A stretch of 64,000 bases of DNA. Source: Lentzea albida. GTDB taxonomy: Bacteria; Actinomycetota; Actinomycetes; Mycobacteriales; Pseudonocardiaceae. The translations under genes and the position numbers were made by a program. The stretch is taken from assembly GCF_900111005.1 (NCBI RefSeq), contig NZ_FOFV01000007.1, forward strand, positions 248,001-312,000, in the 5' to 3' direction. Numbering within the stretch: position 1 is the stretch's first letter; every line of letters begins with the position of its first letter. The notes under the pieces were generated by a model. The model was not told where the DNA came from, ran no database searches, and worked only from the letters and a program-made list of their open reading frames with translations. This document shows, piece after piece, positions 59,940-64,000 of the stretch.

Positions 59940-60692
59940 ATGTTGCTGGAGAACAAGACCGCGGTGATCTACGGGGGCGGCGGCTCGATCGGCGGTGCGA
60001 TGGCCGACGCCTTCGCCGCGGAGGGAGCACGCGTGTTCCTGGCCGGCAGGACGCCCGCGAAGCTCGAGGCCGTGGCGGAACGCATCCGCGCGGCGGGCGG
60101 CCAGGCCGAGACCGCCGTCGTCGACGCCACCGACGCGGCCGCCGTGAACGACCACGTCGACGCCGTGGTCGAGAAGACCGGCAGCGTCGACGTGTCGGTC
60201 AACGTCATCACCGGCGAGGGCAACTTCCAGCCGCTGGCGGACATCCCGGTGGACGCCTTCGCCGGCGCCGTCGCGAGGGCCCTCACCACGCAGCTGATCA
60301 CCACCAGGGCCGCCGCCCGCCACATGGTGAAGCAGGAGTCGGGCGTGCTGCTGTTCTTCGGCGGCTCCGACCCCGCGAACGCGATGGCGGGCATGGGCAA
60401 CGTGCAGGTCGGCTTCGACGCCGTCGAGGCGCTGCGCCGCCAGTGGGCCGTGGAGCTCGCCCCGCACGGCGTCCGCACCGTGACGCTGCTGACCGGGGGC
60501 ATCATCGACACGTTCCCGGACGTCCCGGAGATGGAGGGGCCGCGGCAGGGCATCATCAACGGCTCGCCGCTGAAGCGGGCGGCGACGATGTCCGACGTGG
60601 GGGCTGTGGCCGCGTTCGTGGCCTCGGAGAAGGGGCGGAGCATCACCTCGACGCAGGTGAACATCTCGGTGGGGGCCTGTTACGGCGGCTGA
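59940..60692 (+). CDS. SDR-fold protein lacking the catalytic Tyr and Lys
   Basis: A 250-aa SDR-fold protein. AVIYGGGGSIGGAMADAFAA is a good nucleotide-binding motif and FLAGRTPAKLEAVAERI favours NADP. At the active site, aligning the following VEAL and ELAPHGVRTVTL with typical SDRs puts Val at the Tyr and Phe at the Lys position (GNVQVGFDAVEALRR), and NNAG is replaced by VNVITG. So it is probably not a classical oxidoreductase; it may bind NADP(H) as a sensor or catalyse a different reaction. GAGAAGGAG precedes the ATG at 59940. It follows the second LAL regulator by 90 bases. Confidence 0.82.
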   Translation: MLLENKTAVIYGGGGSIGGAMADAFAAEGARVFLAGRTPAKLEAVAERIRAAGGQAETAVVDATDAAAVNDHVDAVVEKTGSVDVSVNVITGEGNFQPLADIPVDAFAGAVARALTTQLITTRAAARHMVKQESGVLLFFGGSDPANAMAGMGNVQVGFDAVEALRRQWAVELAPHGVRTVTLLTGGIIDTFPDVPEMEGPRQGIINGSPLKRAATMSDVGAVAAFVASEKGRSITSTQVNISVGACYGG

Positions 60693-60706
60693 CGGGCCGA
60701 GACCGG

Positions 60707-60742
60707 CGGCGGGCGCGCCGGGGAGGACAGGCGCGCCCGCCG
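60707..60742. terminator. Bidirectional hairpin terminator
   Basis: CGGCGGGCGCGCC and GGCGCGCCCGCCG form a perfect 13-bp stem with a 10-base loop, between the convergent SDR and small hypothetical genes. Confidence 0.8.
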
Positions 60743-60788
60743 GCGGTGGTTCGCACTTCCAGCCGTGCCCGACAGGGCGGCCGACCCC

Positions 60789-61169
60789 TCAGTCGTCGTA
60801 CGCCTCGGCGCTGCGCCGCTGCCGCTCGCGCTTCAGCTCCTTCTCGAACACGTGCCGCTGCCCGTCCGCCAGGTCGTCCCGGACGGCGCGCTCCACCTCG
60901 CGGAACACCTCGTAGTACATGTCGTCGTACTCCTCGACGATCTGGAACGTCCACCGGCCCGGCAGGACGTTGCGGCCGAGGAGCTCCCGTTGCACGCGCT
61001 TCGCGTGGTCGGGGTGTCCCGCTTCGCGCAGCAGGGTGATGGCGTCGCCCAGCTCGAAGTCCGCCGTGCCGGTGAGCTGGTGGAACGAGTACAGGTGGCC
61101 GCGGGCCCGTTCGGTGGTCTCGAGGGCCTTGCGCAGCTTGCCGAGCGCCTCGGTCGTCTTGTCGTCCAT
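60789..61169 (-). CDS. Conserved hypothetical protein, about 126 aa
   Basis: I cannot assign a function. The protein is highly charged and helical: MDDKTTEALGKLRKALETTE, ARGHLYSFHQLTGTADFELG, TLLREAGHPDHAKRVQRELL, GRWTFQIVEEYDDMYYEVFR, and a basic tail. It resembles small uncharacterised actinobacterial proteins with this G-R-x-T-F-Q-x-V-E-E-Y-D-x-x-Y motif. ATG at 61169 is taken, with an in-frame GTG at 61187 as alternative. It is divergent from the YbdK-like gene by about 90 bases. Confidence 0.7.
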   Translation of the reverse strand: MDDKTTEALGKLRKALETTERARGHLYSFHQLTGTADFELGDAITLLREAGHPDHAKRVQRELLGRNVLPGRWTFQIVEEYDDMYYEVFREVERAVRDDLADGQRHVFEKELKRERQRRSAEAYDD

Positions 61170-61257
61170 GCCGTTCCGAATACCCACGGCGGTTCGTCTC
61201 TACCAACGCCGGGTAACCGGGGGGCCGCAACATTCCGACGAAGAGCGGAGATGGCGC

Positions 61258-62247
61258 TTGCCTGACGCGTGTGCCGACACCGTTGGCGTCGAAGAAGAGT
61301 TCCTGCTCGTCGATCCCGCTTCCCGGCGGACCGTGTTGCGCGCGGACGCCGTGCTCAGGCGCCTGCGGGACACGGAGCTGACCAAGTTCCACGCGGAGCT
61401 GGCCGCCACGCAGGTGGAGGCGGCGACCGGGCCGTGCACCACCATGGACGAGCTCCGGCAGGCACTGACCCGGGCACGGGAGTCGGTCGCCGCGGCCGCC
61501 GAGGCCGAGGGCCTGGAACTGCTCTCCCGCGGCACGCCGACCAAGGCGGCGAACCGCCCGGTGGTGACGAACGGCGCGCGGTACCACCGCGTTCTCGACA
61601 CGTACGCGGGTGTCATCGAGGACTACGAGGCCTCCGGGTGCCACGTGCACGTCGGCGTCCCCGACCGGGAGACGGCGGTGGCGGTGGTGAACCACCTCAG
61701 GCCCTGGCTGCCGACGCTCCTCGCTCTCTCCGCCAACTCCCCCGACCACGGCTACGCGAGCTGGCGGATGGTGCTGCAGTCGCGGTTCCCGGGTTCCGGG
61801 GTGCCGCCGCTGTTCGCGGACGCCGCCGACTACGACGCCCAGGTCGCGCGGATGGTCGCGTGCGGGACGCTGGTGGACTCCGCGCAGTCGTTCTGGCTGC
61901 TGCGCCTGGCCTCGAAGTTCCCGACGGTGGAGTTCCGGGCCGCCGACGCCGCCGCCTCGGTCGACGACGCGGTCCTGCAGGCGGCGCTGTCCCGCGCGCT
62001 CGTGCACACGGCGAACGAGGACGTGCAACGCGGCAACGAGCCTCCTGCGGTCCGTGACGACGTGCTCGCCGCCGCCGTGTGGACCGCCTCGCGGTACGGC
62101 ATCGACGGCGTGGGCGTCGACCCGTGGCGCGAGTGCCGGGTACCCGCCACCGCCGTGCTGGAGGACCTCGTGAAGCACGTGACCCCGGCGCTGGAGGAAC
62201 GCGGCGAGCTGGAACTGGTGCATCACTTGCTCGCGCAGCGGGTATGA
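61258..62247 (+). CDS. YbdK-type carboxylate-amine ligase / glutamate-cysteine ligase-like (GCS2)
   Basis: A 329-aa GCS2-family protein. TVGVEEEFLLVDPASRRTVL is the family's N-terminal G-x-E-x-E-F motif for Mg-ATP; ELAATQVEAATGPCTTMDEL and ASGCHVHVGVPDRETAVAVV are the other conserved segments, and KFPTVEFRAADAAASVDDAV the substrate-side motif. YbdK proteins show weak glutamate-cysteine ligase activity and many are used in natural-product or thiol pathways. Actinomycetes make mycothiol rather than glutathione, so the true amine and acid are open. TTG start at 61258 with CGGAGATG. Eight bases before the next gene. Confidence 0.85.
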   Translation: MPDACADTVGVEEEFLLVDPASRRTVLRADAVLRRLRDTELTKFHAELAATQVEAATGPCTTMDELRQALTRARESVAAAAEAEGLELLSRGTPTKAANRPVVTNGARYHRVLDTYAGVIEDYEASGCHVHVGVPDRETAVAVVNHLRPWLPTLLALSANSPDHGYASWRMVLQSRFPGSGVPPLFADAADYDAQVARMVACGTLVDSAQSFWLLRLASKFPTVEFRAADAAASVDDAVLQAALSRALVHTANEDVQRGNEPPAVRDDVLAAAVWTASRYGIDGVGVDPWRECRVPATAVLEDLVKHVTPALEERGELELVHHLLAQRV

Positions 62248-62254
62248 CCCCGGA

Positions 62255-63241
62255 GTGCACCTTCCCTCACCTCGTGGCCCGCTGTCCGAACAGGTCGTCG
62301 CCGCACTGAGCGGCGACCCGGACGGGCGCCCGATCGCGTTCACGGCCGCCGACCCGTACGGCGAGGACCTCACCATCGCCCTGCACACGCTGTACGAACT
62401 GCACTACTGCGGTTTCGACGGCGTGAACCCGGAGTGGGAGTGGGACCCGGAACTGCTGCGGCTGCGCGCCCAGGCCGAACGCGTCTTCCTGGACGCCCTG
62501 CGGTCCGATGTGGACGGCGGCGACGACCTCGACGCCGAACTCGGGGCGTTGCTGGTGGAGCACGTCCCCGGCAACGGCGTCTCGCACCACCTGCGCGACC
62601 ACGGGACCTGGGAGCAGATGTGCGAGTACTTCGCGCACCGCTCGGTCTACCACCACAAGGAGGCGGACCCGCACGCGTGGGTGATCCCCCGGCTGCGGGG
62701 CAGGGCGAAGGCCGCTCTGGTGGCGGTGGAGTTCGACGAGTTCGGCGGCGGCAAGGCCGACCGGATGCACTCGCGCCTCTACGCCGACCTGCTCGACGGC
62801 GCGGGGATGTCGTCGGACTACCTGCACTACCTCGACGACGTGCCGGCGCCCGCCATCGCGATCGTCAACATGATGTCGCTGTTCGGCCTGCACCGGTCGC
62901 TGCGGGGCGCCCTGGTCGGCCACTTCGCCGCCGCCGAGATCACCACCGCGCCGAGCGCCCAGCGGATGGCGCAGGCGTTGACGCGTCTGGAGGCCGACCC
63001 GCGCTGCGTCGAGTTCTTCACCGAGCACATCGAGGCCGACGCCGTGCACGAGCAGATCATGCGCAACGACGTCATCGGCTCCTTGCTGGAGCAGGAACCG
63101 GGTCTCCGGGGCGACGTCGTGTTCGGTATCCAGGCGACCGAGCACCTGGAGTCACGCCTCGCGAACCACCTGCTGTCGGCCTGGTCAGCTGACGAGTCGT
63201 CGCTGCGCACCCGTCTGCGGTGGCTGGCGCCGCAGCACTGA
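62255..63241 (+). CDS. Haem-oxygenase-like iron-containing redox enzyme
   Basis: A 328-aa helical protein of the iron-containing redox enzyme family (haem-oxygenase-like diiron oxidase/oxygenase superfamily). ALHTLYELHYCGFDGVNPEW, AALVAVEFDEFGGGKADRMH (Glu and His ligands), FGLHRSLRGALVGHFAAAEI and FFTEHIEADAVHEQIMRNDV (His, Glu, Asp, His) supply the metal-binding set. Members catalyse N-oxygenation, desaturation or C-C cleavage in natural-product pathways. It begins 8 bases after the YbdK-like gene (GTG start at 62255) so the two likely cooperate. Its 3' end overlaps the convergent DUF6292 gene by 57 bases. Confidence 0.82.
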   Translation: MHLPSPRGPLSEQVVAALSGDPDGRPIAFTAADPYGEDLTIALHTLYELHYCGFDGVNPEWEWDPELLRLRAQAERVFLDALRSDVDGGDDLDAELGALLVEHVPGNGVSHHLRDHGTWEQMCEYFAHRSVYHHKEADPHAWVIPRLRGRAKAALVAVEFDEFGGGKADRMHSRLYADLLDGAGMSSDYLHYLDDVPAPAIAIVNMMSLFGLHRSLRGALVGHFAAAEITTAPSAQRMAQALTRLEADPRCVEFFTEHIEADAVHEQIMRNDVIGSLLEQEPGLRGDVVFGIQATEHLESRLANHLLSAWSADESSLRTRLRWLAPQH

Positions 63242-63556
63242 CCGGACCCATCGCGCGACCGCGGCGGGCGACTGCCGCGGTCCGGCGAGCCGGTCGATCA
63301 CCACGAGGGAGCCGTCCGCCGGGTTCTCCGCGGCCACGGACCAGCCGTCGTCCTGGGCCCACAGCAACGCCACGTCGTGACCGGGGAAGCCCGGCGCCCG
63401 GCCGTCCACCGCCACGTACGCGTTCCAGGAGCCGTCGACGTGGTCGAGGTAGCCGTAGCCGGAGAGCCCCGCCGCGTCGAGGACGTCGTCGACGTACCGG
63501 CGCAACCGGCGGGCCGTGTCGTCGGAGTCGAAGTGGAAACCGGTCTGCACGCTCAT
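63185..63556 (-). CDS. DUF6292-family protein
   Basis: A protein of about 123 aa. RRLRRYVDDVLDAAGLSGYG, SWNAYVAVDGRAPGFPGHDV, ALLWAQDDGWSVAAENPADG and VVIDRLAGPRQSPAAVARWV follow the DUF6292 pattern of short actinomycete proteins, often found near regulators or in clusters of uncertain role. The function is unknown. ATG at 63556 fits with GGTGGA upstream; the frame is open to 63634. The last 57 bases overlap the convergent redox-enzyme gene. Confidence 0.78.
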   Translation of the reverse strand: MSVQTGFHFDSDDTARRLRRYVDDVLDAAGLSGYGYLDHVDGSWNAYVAVDGRAPGFPGHDVALLWAQDDGWSVAAENPADGSLVVIDRLAGPRQSPAAVARWVRSVLRRQPPQTGAQRRLVS

Positions 63557-63720
63557 CAGTCCACCGCCGTCGCACGCAGGAACTCGAAGCGCCGACTGCT
63601 TGACGTAAGGCAGTCCTACCCCGGGCCTGGCCACGCGAAACGGAATCCGCGCCGGGTTTGTCAGGAGATCACCAGGGCACCCGACGACCGTCCTCAGCAG
63701 CCAGTCGAAGTGGAGCGACG

Positions 63721-64000
63721 ATGAAGGCGGTCACCTGGCACGGCAAGCGCGACGTCCGCGTGGACGCGGTGCCGGACCCCAGGATCGAAACGCCGACGGA
63801 CGCGGTCATCCGCGTCACGTCGACCGGCGTGTGCGGTTCGGACCTGCACCTGTACGAGGTCCTCGGCCCGTTCATGACCGAGGGCGACGTGCTGGGCCAC
63901 GAACCGATGGGCGTCGTCGAGGAGGTCGGCGCCGAGGTCACCTCGCTCAAGCCGGGCGACCGGGTGGTGGTGCCGTTCAACATCTCCTGCGGCCACTGCT
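63721..64000 (+). CDS. Zinc-dependent alcohol/formaldehyde dehydrogenase, 5' part only
   Basis: The first 93 codons of a medium-chain zinc dehydrogenase; the window ends inside it. [20 protein letters not shown] is the usual start; [20 protein letters not shown] has the catalytic-zinc Cys and the following Asp, [20 protein letters not shown] the G-H-E zinc ligands, and [15 protein letters not shown] the start of the structural-zinc Cys cluster. The F-N-I-S-C-G-x-C spelling is typical of glutathione-independent formaldehyde dehydrogenase-like enzymes. ATG at 63721 has GTGGAGCGACG upstream. Confidence 0.9.
   Translation, partial: MKAVTWHGKRDVRVDAVPDPRIETPTDAVIRVTSTGVCGSDLHLYEVLGPFMTEGDVLGHEPMGVVEEVGAEVTSLKPGDRVVVPFNISCGHC

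Overview
The window is chromosomal DNA from a very G+C-rich actinomycete. Third codon positions are almost all G or C, GTG and TTG starts are common, and typical actinobacterial families occur (two large LAL-type LuxR regulators, DUF574 methyltransferase, DUF6292, GAF-ANTAR, STAS/HATPase proteins, a caspase with an EACC1 partner, Tat/Sec-exported hydrolases). The gene mix fits Pseudonocardiaceae such as Lentzea, Saccharothrix or Actinosynnema; that placement is inference. I see no rRNA, tRNA, CRISPR array, insertion sequence or prophage.

Layout. 0-8 kb: a left edge with repeats and a relic of a discoidin domain, a small unknown gene, an NAD-dependent epimerase, DUF1990 and DUF2306 proteins, a LAL regulator followed by an SDR, and a LysR regulator. 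8-11.9 kb: an iron-siderophore ABC transporter (ATPase, lipoprotein, fused double permease) behind an IdeR-type iron box. 11.9-17 kb: a quinate/shikimate module (AroE-like dehydrogenase, 3-dehydroshikimate dehydratase, TetR regulator, MHS-family importer); the two outward-facing promoters carry matching 20-bp operator candidates. 17-25.5 kb: STAS protein, secreted EEP phosphatase, RraA-like protein with a divergent GntR regulator, an aldehyde dehydrogenase relic, a Tat-exported PIG-L deacetylase with a propeller-like C-terminus, CsbD, an M15 peptidase, and a GH43 enzyme with a perfect LacI-type palindrome. 25.5-31.5 kb: Pit phosphate transporter with its DUF47 partner, a glycosyltransferase, an esterase-like hydrolase, a degenerate tandem repeat array and an Orn/Lys/Arg decarboxylase. 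31.6-35.8 kb: a signalling group (DUF4383 gene with a frameshift, GAF-ANTAR, STAS-HATPase, CheR-PAS with a long heptad coiled coil).

37.2-44.5 kb is the most unusual part. A repeat-containing protein, a MoxR AAA+ ATPase and a DUF2201/VWA metallopeptidase-like protein are followed by a tight four-gene operon: a two-TM protein, an unrecognised 372-aa protein, an EACC1-like small protein and a caspase-fold protease. This resembles the NTPase/caspase biological-conflict systems predicted in multicellular bacteria, with two components I cannot name.

44.6-64 kb: a secreted PKD-like protein, a fused PNPOx-flavodoxin reductase-ferredoxin with a divergent TetR, a P-loop kinase, a GH10 xylanase with CBM2, a DUF574 methyltransferase, a secreted hydrolase, a cysteine operon (EamA exporter, serine acetyltransferase, cysteine synthase, cupin), a second LAL-SDR pair in which the SDR lacks its catalytic Tyr/Lys, a YbdK-like ligase with a haem-oxygenase-like enzyme, DUF6292, and the start of a zinc alcohol dehydrogenase cut by the window end. 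Strong hairpins sit between most convergent genes, and four convergent pairs overlap at their 3' ends.
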